Shown here in pieces: positions 7,001-13,402 of a stretch of 13,402 nt of DNA; position 1 is the first letter of the stretch, and every line of letters begins with the position of its first letter. The notes beneath the pieces are model-generated. The model ran no database searches. It saw only the letters and a list, made by a program, of their open reading frames with translations, and had not been told where the DNA came from. The stretch is from Mariprofundales bacterium. GTDB taxonomy: Bacteria > Pseudomonadota > Zetaproteobacteria > Mariprofundales > S012-25. The position numbers and the translations under genes are program-made. The stretch lies in contig WFOX01000138.1 in NCBI GenBank assembly GCA_015487905.1, forward strand, positions 1-13,402, written 5' to 3'.

Positions 7001-8631
7001 CCAAGCTCCAAGGCGGCCTCTTCCAGAGTCTCCAAGTCCATGCGCTCCAGCATGCCCACGAGCCGCGCAAGCGGGATGCGCGCAGGCGACAGCACGCGCA
7101 CGACGACCTCATCCTCCGTGCGCGCAAGCGCCACGCGCGGCCGCCCCTCGGCCACCACCCAATCGCGCAGCGCAAGATCCAAAGGAAGCTGCTCGGGCGG
7201 GAAGAGCTCGGTATAAAGAGGGGAAAGCGCGTCCAGCTCGTCCAGCACGCGCTTGGCGTCGCGCGCATAGCGCGAAAGCAACAGCGCGCGCGCGCGATCG
7301 CGCCAGCTCGTTGCGGCCTCCTCCAAGGCGCGGCGCGCCTTGCGAAGCCGCTTTTCCGTCCAAGCGCCGCCGTCCGCCCAGTGCGACCCCACTTGGAAGA
7401 GCACGATGCGCAAGGCCCCTGCGGGATAGGACTCGCTGGCAAAGACGCGCACGCCGACCTCGCGCAGCGCGCGCAGCATGCGCGCGAGCATCTCTTCGTG
7501 AAACCGCGAGGACGCAAGCGCCACGAAGAGCACGCCTGTTTCAGGCGGCGTGGCGGCAAGGTATGCGCAAGCCAAGGTGTCCGGCGAGGTGAGATCCACG
7601 GCGGCCACAAGCGGCTCCACCCAGTCCTCGGCGCGCGTAGCCAAAAGGGCCTGCTTGGGCGCGCGATCAAAGAGCGTGCGCGCTTCGCGGCGATAGAAGG
7701 CCGAATAGCGCAGCCGCGCATGGTTGCGGATGGTCTGCCAAGCAAGGCGCAGCCGCGGCACGCCGGAGGCGTTCGCAAAGCGCGCGCTGCGCGCGAAGTG
7801 CCCAAGCACGAGAAGGCGCATAAGCCGCCCGCCCTCGCGCCAGCACACCTCAAACAGTTCGGGAAGCGCCTCGGCATAAAGGTGCGCGCCCAGCGGCGGC
7901 AAAAGAAGCCAGCGAAGCCGGGGCGCTTGCGGCGCATCCAGGCGCGCAAGCGCTTCCAAAAGCCCGGGCACGAGCCGCACAAGCTTTCTGCGATCGCGCA
8001 GTTGGCCGAACCTGCGCGTGCGCATGGCCGCGCCGAAAAAGACATAGCGATCATCCACAAGCCATTGCAGCAGGGCCGCGCCCTCGGGATCGTCCTTGGC
8101 AAGCCCGCGGGCTGCGCGCACGACCAGCCGCCGCATGGCCGCAAAGTCCTGCACGGCCGCATCCACGGCCCAAAGCGCAAGCGAAAGGTCAGCCACGAGC
8201 CGCGCGGGATCCGGCGCGGCCGAGGCTGGCACATGCAGGTTCGCCAAGATGAAGTTGCGCGCGGGATCCTCTTCAGGCTCGCGCAAGTCCAGCACGCAGC
8301 CCGCCTCGTCGCAGGCCATGCCGAGCACGAGCGTGTGCTGCGCAAGCAACGGGATGCCGCGCTTGGCGAGATAGCCCTTGACGGCATCCAAATAAAAGGC
8401 CTGATCGGGGCAACGGATCGTGAGCAGATGGCGGTGCAGCTCGCCGCGCGAAATCGTTGCGCCCACGACAGCCGGCGCCACCCGCCCCTCGGCATGGGGA
8501 AGAAGCGCAAGGCATTGGCGCAGCGCCAAGGCGGCCAAGCGCTTGCTTTCCTGCGCGCGCCAACCGGAGGCGGCCAATAGCGCAAGCAGCCGCGCGCGCA
8601 ACCGGCGCCGCTGCGCAGCCGGCATGCTCAT
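4093..8631 (-). CDS. gdhB: NAD-specific glutamate dehydrogenase, large (~180 kDa) type
   Basis: A 1512-residue protein of the large bacterial NAD-GDH family (Bac_GDH), which deaminates glutamate to 2-oxoglutarate and ammonium and is mainly catabolic. The N-terminal half (about 1-700) is the family's regulatory region with ACT-like domains. The catalytic core follows: GPVARGGIRLSDRPADFRTE near 735-755, GAKGGFVVRG near 775-785 with the expected active-site Lys, DDANEEAQQAGFWLGDAFAS and GGKTGYDHKK near 850-880, and the nucleotide-binding GIGDPSGDVFGNGM near 908-921. The C-terminal helical region completes it. Family members are about 1550-1650 residues, so this one is slightly short but seems intact. 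ATG 8631 overlaps the panE stop as ATGA. Other genera name this gene gdhZ; the symbol is by family only. Confidence 0.95.
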   Translation of the reverse strand: MSMPAAQRRRLRARLLALLAASGWRAQESKRLAALALRQCLALLPHAEGRVAPAVVGATISRGELHRHLLTIRCPDQAFYLDAVKGYLAKRGIPLLAQHTLVLGMACDEAGCVLDLREPEEDPARNFILANLHVPASAAPDPARLVADLSLALWAVDAAVQDFAAMRRLVVRAARGLAKDDPEGAALLQWLVDDRYVFFGAAMRTRRFGQLRDRRKLVRLVPGLLEALARLDAPQAPRLRWLLLPPLGAHLYAEALPELFEVCWREGGRLMRLLVLGHFARSARFANASGVPRLRLAWQTIRNHARLRYSAFYRREARTLFDRAPKQALLATRAEDWVEPLVAAVDLTSPDTLACAYLAATPPETGVLFVALASSRFHEEMLARMLRALREVGVRVFASESYPAGALRIVLFQVGSHWADGGAWTEKRLRKARRALEEAATSWRDRARALLLSRYARDAKRVLDELDALSPLYTELFPPEQLPLDLALRDWVVAEGRPRVALARTEDEVVVRVLSPARIPLARLVGMLERMDLETLEEAALELGRAPRAAALARFVCRPKSALSDTSLVHLHHAMEQVLAGQADDDPLNALIMRARLDVQRVGILILLRNALVQLYPEAAPSAITDMMLRHPALAGALARWFTARHLPGAMAADEEAAKRRFEEGLAEVQTLHDDRWFRALGALVAASLRTNAFARTPDVPLAVKFAPRRLAGIPEPKPWREIFVHGAEVEGVHLRAGPVARGGIRLSDRPADFRTEILELMATQIVKNGQIVPTGAKGGFVVRGEANPARIRYAYRAYIRALLSLTDQRLPDGRVQPPEGVRVPEDDQGDPYLVVAADKGTAHLSDDANEEAQQAGFWLGDAFASGGKTGYDHKKLGITAKGAWACAAHHFLRLGRDAWRDPITVVGIGDPSGDVFGNGMLLNPNIRLVAAFNHKHIFLDPDPDPSIAYAERKRLFAAGLDWAHYDRAKISKGGGVFPRSAKRIALSPEARRALGVQTKALSGEALVRAVLTAPVDMLYNGGIGTYVKAAEETHEEVRDPANNAVRVNAEDLRCKVVVEGGNLGLTQKARLAFAAKGGLVNTDAVDNAAGVHISDREVNLKLLLAQAGLRAGPRRNAWLARAADEIVRRCIAANEAQARALTLAELDVRAHRPRFTRLWKRLEEHRLLPPIVAAGVDAAHLHLRPALAVLLGQEKNRVRKALVREGFASTSAFAEKLLEDYFPGRLVRRYRKAVHAHPLAAEIVAVQAANHVINDIGLAAVSALEDLTERNVGEIVEALLVADALLDAEALRAAIWEAPAHGELAAELHHALSEHILRLAEEVLRLCALDGFSMPRLARLRRALARWREATLSSSDALASAEHLALLKRLAEAGLAPEAAQHFALLPALAGLGAVISVVQRGAGSFPRAMRALMQLGEAVPLARMEAELRSAVWGEGEAHALRKMLLARLARLRARALERLLRRPALAAQWREDARTQMLRERLQELEELDGEARRMRLVWVLERLREVIR

Positions 8632-9551
8632 TTCTTGCCCCTTTCTTCGCGCGCGCGCACGAGATCGGCAAGCGTTTCATTCACGGGCGCATCCAAGCCT
8701 TGCGCCTTCGCAAGGCGCGCCACCTGACCGTTCATATCCTCAATCTCGGTTTTGCGGCCGCGCGCAAGATCCTGCCACATGCTCGTGCGCACGCCCTCCA
8801 GCTTGCGTGTGCGCGCAAGCATCGCCTCCGGCAACGCCTGGGGTAAGCGCACGCCAAGCGCACGCGCGACTTGCACGGTTTCCTCCATCGCGCGGCGCGC
8901 CACTTGCGAAGCATGCGCATCGCGCGCGACTTCATGCGCTTGCATGTCCAAAAGCGCCGTGAGCGCATTGAAGCCGCAGTTCCAAACCATCTTGCGCCAA
9001 AGCATCGCGCGCCAGTCGCACTCTATGCCCGCCTCCACGCGCGCCGCGGCAAGCCTTCCCGCAAGCCAAGCGAGCTTGCCCGCAGGATCGCCGCGCACAC
9101 GCGCAAAATGCAGCCCGCCTGCGGCCGTGTGGCGCACGCATCCGGGTGCGGGCATCCACGCGCCCACGAAGGCGCTTCCGGCCACGATCACGGATTCGGG
9201 AAACGCGCGCGCGGCAAGCTCCGGGGCAGAAACGCCGTTTTGCAAGGTGATCACGACCTTTCCCTTCGCGTATGGCGCAAGCGCGTCCAGCAAAGCGGGT
9301 AAGACCTTCGTTTTCGCCGCCAAAAGCCAGATCGCGCAATCGGCGAGAAAGGCGGGATCGTCGCTTGCCGGAAGGCGCAAAAGCCGCCGACCGCCCTCGC
9401 GCGGTTCATAGACAAGCCCGCGCTGCTGCAAATGCGCAAGGTGCGCGCCGCGTGCGAGCAAACGAATGGATACGCCTGCGGATGCAAGCCGCGCGGCATA
9501 GTGGCCGCCGACTGCGCCTGCCCCCGCCACGCCCACAACCCAATCCGGCAT
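8628..9551 (-). CDS. panE: 2-dehydropantoate 2-reductase (ketopantoate reductase)
   Basis: A 307-residue NADPH-dependent enzyme of the ApbA/PanE family, which reduces ketopantoate to pantoate in pantothenate and CoA synthesis. The Rossmann glycine motif GAGAVGG is at residues 10-16. The C-terminal domain has WRKMVWNCGFNALTAL (185-200), with catalytic Lys187 and the conserved Asn195. It also has RTSMWQDLARGRKTEIEDMN (255-274), containing the substrate-binding Ser/Glu region (Glu269). The length matches the family. The start has only a weak ribosome site, and the gene follows the HDOD gene by 42 bp. Proteobacteria often hold several PanE-like paralogues, so a related reductase acting on another keto-acid is possible. 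Coupling to glutamate dehydrogenase has no obvious pathway reason. Confidence 0.9.
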   Translation of the reverse strand: MPDWVVGVAGAGAVGGHYAARLASAGVSIRLLARGAHLAHLQQRGLVYEPREGGRRLLRLPASDDPAFLADCAIWLLAAKTKVLPALLDALAPYAKGKVVITLQNGVSAPELAARAFPESVIVAGSAFVGAWMPAPGCVRHTAAGGLHFARVRGDPAGKLAWLAGRLAAARVEAGIECDWRAMLWRKMVWNCGFNALTALLDMQAHEVARDAHASQVARRAMEETVQVARALGVRLPQALPEAMLARTRKLEGVRTSMWQDLARGRKTEIEDMNGQVARLAKAQGLDAPVNETLADLVRAREERGKK

Positions 9552-9593
9552 GGGCGTAGCTTCGGCGCAGGCGGCGTCGTTGTCCAGCCGCGC

Positions 9594-10802
9594 TTAGGCC
9601 GCGAGCGCCTCCATTTGCTCGTCGGCCCAGCCGAGCGCTTCATGCCAAGCGCGCGCAAGCTCCATCACGGGAAGCCCAAGTCCGTTATGCACGAGGCGAT
9701 AGGCGCGCGCCCAATCGCCCCGCTCCACGGCCTTGGCAAGCGCAAGCCGCGCCCCCAGCATGCCCTTTTCCTCCACGAGCGCTTGCCGCACTTCGTCTTC
9801 CAACGCGAGGTGCCGCACGGCCTCTTCCATCGGCTGATCCAGCAAGGCGTCAAGCACCGAAAGCAGCCCCGTCAAAAAGTCGTCGGCCGTTTCCTCCTCG
9901 CCTGCGAGCTTAGCCAGCGCCTCCATGAAGTGCGCGCGCGCAAGCGCCGTGCGCACGAGCGCATCGGGCTTGCGCTCGCCGAGCGTGGCCACGGCGAGCA
10001 AGGCAAGCCACTTGCGGACATTGGAAAGCCCAAGCAGCGCCAGCGCCTGCTCCACCGAGCGCACCTTCGCGCGCAGGCCGAAGGCCGGCGATTGGATGTA
10101 GCGCAACAGCCGATAGGAAAGCCCCACATCGCTGCGGATGATCTCGGCAAGCTCCACGGCCGTCTCCGCCGTTTGCGCGCGCGAAAGCGCCCGCAGCACG
10201 GCAAGCTGCGACTGCTCCACGGCCTTGGCGCGCACGCGCTCGGGCTTTTGGAAGAACATCCCTTCAAAGCCGTCCACGCCGAAGCCCTGCGCGTCGGCCA
10301 CCAGTTCGTGATCGTCCAACCCAAAGGCCATGACCTTGGCGGAAAGGCGGCGGCGCGCCTTGCGCACGAGTTCTTTCGCCGCCTCGCCGCGCCGCCAATC
10401 CACGGCCACCGCGCCGAGCCCTTCCGGCGCCGCCTCCACAAGCTCCGCAGGCGGTTCATAAACCCACACGCGCAAACCCTCCTCGGCGAGCTTGGCGAAG
10501 GTGTCCTGCGCTTGCAGGGTGCCGGGCGCGCCACGCACGAGCACGCCGCTTTGCATGCTCGCTAAAGCGCCCCAGGCCTCGGGCGAGCGCGCAAGCGCGT
10601 CCCAGTCGGCCGGAAACACGGGGGTCAGCGCGCCCGCAAGCCGCTCTATCCCCGCATCCAGCGCGGCGGCGACGAGCTTGGCGCCGTTGGCTGTGGCAGC
10701 GGCGCTTGGCTGCTCCTCCCCGTCCCAAGGCTCAAAGAGGTAGGCTTCGGCGCGGAAGCGGCGATCAAAGATGGGCGTGCGGCGAAAGAGCACCGTCGTC
10801 AT
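9594..10802 (-). CDS. HDOD signalling protein with degenerate EAL domain (YuxH-like)
   Basis: A 402-residue protein with the two-domain layout of YuxH/CdgJ-type regulators. Residues 1-185 look like an EAL fold: it opens with FRRTPIFDRRFRAEAYLFEP and closes with the typical GMFFQKPERV (181-190). The catalytic EAL triplet and the metal ligands are not recognisable, so cyclic-di-GMP hydrolysis is unlikely. Residues about 195-395 are an HDOD domain, with the marker segment IIRSDVGLSYRLLRYIQSPA (221-240) and SVEQALALLGLSNVRKWLAL (249-268). HDOD proteins usually scaffold signalling linked to motility, attachment or stress rather than catalyse reactions. Start ATG 10802 has AAGGAGG a few bases upstream. 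It is probably the first gene of its unit, ahead of panE. Confidence 0.87.
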   Translation of the reverse strand: MTTVLFRRTPIFDRRFRAEAYLFEPWDGEEQPSAAATANGAKLVAAALDAGIERLAGALTPVFPADWDALARSPEAWGALASMQSGVLVRGAPGTLQAQDTFAKLAEEGLRVWVYEPPAELVEAAPEGLGAVAVDWRRGEAAKELVRKARRRLSAKVMAFGLDDHELVADAQGFGVDGFEGMFFQKPERVRAKAVEQSQLAVLRALSRAQTAETAVELAEIIRSDVGLSYRLLRYIQSPAFGLRAKVRSVEQALALLGLSNVRKWLALLAVATLGERKPDALVRTALARAHFMEALAKLAGEEETADDFLTGLLSVLDALLDQPMEEAVRHLALEDEVRQALVEEKGMLGARLALAKAVERGDWARAYRLVHNGLGLPVMELARAWHEALGWADEQMEALAA

Positions 10803-11056
10803 GGCATCCTCCTTCTCGGCGCATGTGTCGCGAAAGAGGATGCAAAAGCCTTGCCAACTTGCGCCCAGGCGGCTTTGCGCGCTTCCGCATCAGCCCTCTT
10901 CGGTCACCGCGGGCTGCGCGGCCTTCCTTCCGCGCCGAAGCTGCAAGGATCGCCCGCGATTTCTCGTGTTCCCCGAATGTGTTTTTCTTCGCAACGCAAG
11001 CGATGCTGCAAAAAGTGCGCGGACAGAAAGTGAGCCGCAAGGGTTTTTCGCAGGTC

Positions 11057-11085
11057 TTGACACTCATCAATGCCTCGGATACGCT
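11057..11085 (+). promoter_or_regulatory. Putative plus-strand sigma70 promoter facing the 74-bp repeats
   Basis: A perfect -35 box TTGACA (11057-11062) is followed by a 17-bp spacer and TACGCT (11080-11085), which keeps the most conserved -10 bases (first T, A and last T). It points towards the repeat pair, whose first copy starts 22 bp downstream. No plus-strand protein gene follows. With a match this short, chance is possible. Confidence 0.4.
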
Positions 11086-11107
11086 TCTTGCACCTGCCCA
11101 GACCGGA

Positions 11108-11181
11108 GAGGCCGTAGAATGCCTTGCGGCCCAAGGACTTAGGGGGCAGGAGGCTGAATAGGTGGGACCTGTTGGAAGGGA
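11108..11181. repeat. 74-bp direct repeat, copy 1
   Basis: This copy is identical base for base to 11224-11297, with a period of 116 bp and a 42-bp unique spacer. It contains small inverted repeats: CCTTG/CAAGG around a 5-nt loop (11122-11136), and AGGT/ACCT around GGG. It is unlike CRISPR repeats in length (74 versus roughly 20-50) and in copy number. Confidence 0.95.
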
Positions 11182-11223
11182 TTAAGACTCGGCCACCCAG
11201 CGCGAGACTTCCCCCGCCGGCTT

Positions 11224-11297
11224 GAGGCCGTAGAATGCCTTGCGGCCCAAGGACTTAGGGGGCAGGAGGCTGAATAGGTGGGACCTGTTGGAAGGGA
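11224..11297. repeat. 74-bp direct repeat, copy 2
   Basis: Second perfect copy of the repeat, with the same internal hairpins. On the minus strand one frame runs from this copy through the spacer and ends at TAA 11184-11182 with the peptide PAGEVSRWVAES. This looks more like protein than random sequence and could be a gene remnant, but I do not recognise it. Confidence 0.95.
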
Positions 11298-11318
11298 AGG
11301 AAAACTGAAAAAAATCAC

Positions 11319-11361
11319 AAGGGGCGCGAGGGGTCGCGCCCCTTTGATGTTTTGAAACATC
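11319..11361. terminator. Two adjacent hairpins, likely terminator for crcB (possibly bidirectional)
   Basis: An 11-bp perfect stem, AAGGGGCGCGA (11319-11329) with TCGCGCCCCTT (11334-11344) around GGGG, is followed directly by a second hairpin, GATGTTTTGAAACATC (11346-11361). On the minus strand the large stem is followed by TTGTGATTTTTTTC, so it can end the rarA–crcB transcript 46 bp after the crcB stop. On the plus strand the following bases are T-rich too, so it may also end a transcript coming from 11092. Confidence 0.75.
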
Positions 11362-11406
11362 GCGGAAAAATCTTGCTGGAATCCGGTTTTCGGCAAAAAA
11401 TGAAAA

Positions 11407-11781
11407 CTAAATCAACCTCGCAAGACGGATGCCGGCAAGCGCCGCAAGCACGCCCACCAGCACTTGCCCCGCAGCATTGGCAAGCGCAAGCCCCCACGCC
11501 TCCTCCTCCAAAAGCCGCACGGTCTCCAAAGAGAAGGTGGAAAAGGTCGTAAAGGCCCCCAAAAAGCCCACCGTGAGAAACAGGCGCGGCTCCTCACCGA
11601 GGCTCGTGCGCTCCACGAGCCACACGAACAAAAACCCCAGCGCAAAGCTTCCCAAAAGATTCACGGCGAAGGTGCCCCAGGGAAACGCACCGCCAACAAG
11701 ACGCTGCACAAGGCTTGCGCATTGCCAGCGCGCGAGCGCCCCCAAAGCCCCGCCTGCCGCAATCGCCAGCCACTCGCTCAT
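11407..11781 (-). CDS. crcB: Fluoride channel CrcB/Fluc
   Basis: A 124-residue membrane protein with four hydrophobic segments, of the standard Fluc length. It exports toxic fluoride as a dual-topology dimer in the inner membrane. Signature motifs are GGALGALARW (10-19), GTFAVNLLGSFALGF (36-50, with pore Asn41) and GFLGAFTTFSTFSLE (72-86), which carries the phenylalanines of the fluoride path and the central sodium-binding break. ATG 11781 overlaps the rarA stop as ATGA with a purine-rich upstream stretch; longer in-frame starts inside rarA lack support. No fluoride riboswitch is seen, and since crcB is internal to an operon its expression probably follows rarA. Confidence 0.96.
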   Translation of the reverse strand: MSEWLAIAAGGALGALARWQCASLVQRLVGGAFPWGTFAVNLLGSFALGFLFVWLVERTSLGEEPRLFLTVGFLGAFTTFSTFSLETVRLLEEEAWGLALANAAGQVLVGVLAALAGIRLARLI

Positions 11782-13052
11782 GCGCCCTTCTTCTCCTTTT
11801 CCTTGCGCCGCTTGGCCAGCCAAGCGATGCGCGCGGCCAGCGTCTTTTCAAAGCCGCGCTCGGTCGGAAAGTAAAAGCGCACGGGATCCATGCCCTCGGG
11901 AAAGTGCCGCTGCACGACGACGGCATCGGGTTCATCGTGCGCATACTTGTAGCCGCGGCCATAGCCGAGCGCGCGCATAAGCCCCGTGGGCGCGTTTCTG
12001 AGATGCAAGGGCACCTCGGCCTCGTGCGTCTTGCGCGCAAGCTCGCGCGCGGCGGTTTCAGCCCGATAGACCGCATTGCTCTTCGGCGCAAGCGAAAGAT
12101 ACACGGCCGCCGCAAACAACCCTTGCTCGCCCTCGGGCGAGCCGAGGATTTCATACATGCGATGCGCAGCCAAGCACACGGAAAGCGCCTCCGGATCGGC
12201 CAGGCCTACATCTTCTGTTGCCATGCGGATGAGGCGCCGCGCGATGTAAAGCGGGTCTTCGCCCGCTTCCAACATGCGCGCAAGCCAATAAAGCGCCGCA
12301 TCGGGGTCGGAATCGCGCACGGACTTGTGCAGGGCTGAAATGAGATCGTAGTGCTGATCGCCCGCGCGATCGTAGCGCGCGGCGCGCCGCGCCCATTGCC
12401 GGGCCGCCTCCTCCTTCGTCCAGATGCGCTTCGCATCGGCGGCGAACAGCGCCTCCAACCCGTTGAGCGCATAGCGTGCGTCACCTGCGGCCTGCTCGGC
12501 AAGCCAAAGGATCGCCTCTTCTTCCAGCCCGAATGCAGGCGATTCCTGTTGCAAGGCGCGCACGCCGCGGCGCAGGATCTCGGCGACGGCCGCAGGCGCA
12601 AGCGGCTTGAGCACGATCACGCGGCAGCGCGAAAGCAAGGCCGAGGCAAGCGCAAAGGACGGGTTTTCGGTCGTGGCGCCCACGAGCACGATCGTGCCGT
12701 CCTCCACATAGGGAAGCAGCACATCCTGCTGCGCGCGGTTGAAGCGATGGATTTCATCCAGAAACAGCAGCCATGTGCGCCCTTCGCGCTTGGCGCGCGC
12801 GACGATCTCCTGCACCTCTTTCTTGCCCGCGGCCACGGCTGAAAGCGCCGCCATCGGCAGCCCCGCGGCCTCGGCCATGATGCGCGCAAGCGTGGTTTTG
12901 CCGACCCCGGGCGGCCCCCAAAAGATGCACGAGATCGCGCGGCCCTCGGCCAGCATGCGCGCAAACCAGCTCTTCGGATCGGTGAGGTGCTCCTGCCCCA
13001 CGACCTCGGAAAGCGCCTTCGGGCGCAAGCGATGCGCAAGCGGGGCCGTCAT
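11778..13052 (-). CDS. rarA: Replication-associated recombination protein A (RarA/MgsA), AAA+ ATPase
   Basis: A 424-residue cytosolic ATPase related to clamp-loader subunits and eukaryotic WRNIP1, acting at stalled or gapped replication forks. Visible motifs are Walker A GPPGVGKT (46-53), Walker B LLFLDE (95-100), sensor 1 GATTEN (125-130) and SRCRV with the arginine-finger position (141-145). The C-terminal half (about 200-420) carries the RarA oligomerisation region, including DAALYWLARMLEAGEDPLYI and the segment from YLSLAPKSNAVY to PLHLRNAPTGLM. The length is normal for the family. ATG 13052 shares one base with the preceding stop (TGATG), suggesting translational coupling to the outer-membrane protein gene. 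Confidence 0.97.
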   Translation of the reverse strand: MTAPLAHRLRPKALSEVVGQEHLTDPKSWFARMLAEGRAISCIFWGPPGVGKTTLARIMAEAAGLPMAALSAVAAGKKEVQEIVARAKREGRTWLLFLDEIHRFNRAQQDVLLPYVEDGTIVLVGATTENPSFALASALLSRCRVIVLKPLAPAAVAEILRRGVRALQQESPAFGLEEEAILWLAEQAAGDARYALNGLEALFAADAKRIWTKEEAARQWARRAARYDRAGDQHYDLISALHKSVRDSDPDAALYWLARMLEAGEDPLYIARRLIRMATEDVGLADPEALSVCLAAHRMYEILGSPEGEQGLFAAAVYLSLAPKSNAVYRAETAARELARKTHEAEVPLHLRNAPTGLMRALGYGRGYKYAHDEPDAVVVQRHFPEGMDPVRFYFPTERGFEKTLAARIAWLAKRRKEKEKKGA

Positions 13053-13402
13053 CAGAAGGCCTTGCCGAGCGAAAAGGCGAACGCAAAGGCGCGGTCGCGG
13101 TAGCGTCCCGCATACGCCCCCGCGTTCGTGCGCGTTGGAAAGATCGTGTAGCTAAACGCCAAATCCCAATCCACGGTGAGCGCGACACCACCGATGCCCA
13201 CACTCAGCCGATGCCCGGGCTGATCGGACACAAGCGGATCAAAGCGGCTTGGGCGCGAGGCCGCAGGCACATAGGCATAGCCAAGCCGCCACTCCGCCCC
13301 CAGGCGAAACGCATGCGCAAAGCCCAGCCGCGCGCCCAGCGTGTCGCGAAGCGCCAAGGGGCGCGGCGCGCCCGGAAGCGAAAGCGAGGCAAAGCGCGAA
13401 AA
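13052..13402 (-). CDS. Outer-membrane beta-barrel protein, FadL/OmpP1-like, C-terminal part
   Basis: The last 116 codons of a gene that continues beyond the right edge. The frame is open to the window end. The protein shows repeating amphipathic beta strands, such as AEWRLGYAYVP and HRLSVGIGGVAL, and DWDLAFSYTIFP with a final strand RDRAFAFAFSLGKAF. Ending in a C-terminal Phe is the BAM recognition signal of Gram-negative outer-membrane proteins. The pattern of short turns and Asp/Arg-rich loops fits the FadL/TodX/OmpP1 hydrophobic-compound transporters, but only the C-terminal quarter is visible, so another barrel family is possible. The stop overlaps the rarA start by one base. Confidence 0.65.
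   Translation of the reverse strand, partial: FSRFASLSLPGAPRPLALRDTLGARLGFAHAFRLGAEWRLGYAYVPAASRPSRFDPLVSDQPGHRLSVGIGGVALTVDWDLAFSYTIFPTRTNAGAYAGRYRDRAFAFAFSLGKAF

Larger units (their letters stand above)
10803..11406. other. 604-bp intergenic region with repeats, hairpins and promoter-like signal
   Basis: No convincing protein gene is seen between the HDOD gene and crcB. The part next to the HDOD gene (10803-11056) must hold its minus-strand promoter, but I could not pick out clear -35/-10 boxes. The rest holds a plus-strand promoter-like pair, two copies of a 74-bp repeat and two consecutive hairpins, each listed separately. Base composition is less GC-rich than in the coding regions, especially 11297-11405. 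Confidence 0.7.

Noticed and set aside
3985..8580. A very long plus-strand open frame opposite the glutamate dehydrogenase gene
   Set aside because: Its product is low-complexity and rich in Arg, His, Ala and Gln with no family features. It is the GC-bias antisense shadow of the real gene, which has full catalytic motifs.
10904..11134. A small minus-strand protein gene upstream of the HDOD gene
   Set aside because: The frame has a Cys/Arg-rich sequence with no recognisable domain or ribosome site, and it starts inside repeat copy 1.
11108..11297. A CRISPR array (two repeats, 42-bp spacer)
   Set aside because: There are only two copies, the repeat is 74 bp, and no shorter unit recurs in the spacer. 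The repeat end GTTGGAAGGGATTAAGAC resembles type III repeat ends, but the second copy diverges exactly there.
11362..11406. A fluoride riboswitch for crcB
   Set aside because: This stretch is downstream of crcB, and the crcB start lies inside rarA. No leader is available for a riboswitch.

Overview
The window is GC-rich DNA from a Gram-negative bacterium, most likely a proteobacterium and plausibly a betaproteobacterium. The reasons are the order tpiA–secG–tRNA-Leu(GAG), a large (~1500-residue) NAD-glutamate dehydrogenase, a FadL-like outer-membrane barrel with a C-terminal Phe, and a tRNA with encoded CCA. Lineage is inference. Every gene I can support is on the minus strand, so transcription runs from high to low coordinates. 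The genes are packed tightly, with many start/stop overlaps.

Right part (13402 to 11407): the end of a FadL/OmpP1-like outer-membrane protein, then rarA (AAA+ clamp-loader-like repair ATPase), then crcB (fluoride channel), joined by 1-nt and 4-nt overlaps. An intergenic region of about 600 bp follows. It holds two perfect 74-bp direct repeats, two adjacent hairpins and a plus-strand promoter-like sequence, and could encode an unrecognised small RNA.

Middle (10802 to 2846): an HDOD protein with a degraded EAL domain, panE-like ketopantoate reductase, the NAD-specific glutamate dehydrogenase, tpiA, secG and tRNA-Leu(GAG). panE/gdh and tpiA/secG each overlap by 4 nt. The tRNA starts 5 nt after the secG stop, so it is probably cut out of the tpiA–secG transcript. 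A strong intrinsic terminator follows it.

Left part (2524 to 1, running off the window): a compact translationally coupled operon of a small Cas10-like protein, a Cas7/Csm3-like RAMP protein and a second RAMP protein cut by the window edge. The Cas10-like protein keeps the metal-binding Asp and GGDD of the cyclase palm domain, but lacks the HD nuclease and zinc-ribbon cysteines. The window shows no cas1/cas2, cas6, small subunit, CARF effector or CRISPR array. This minimal type III-like cassette, placed just after a tRNA gene and preceded by a perfect 18-bp palindrome, is the most interesting part of the window.
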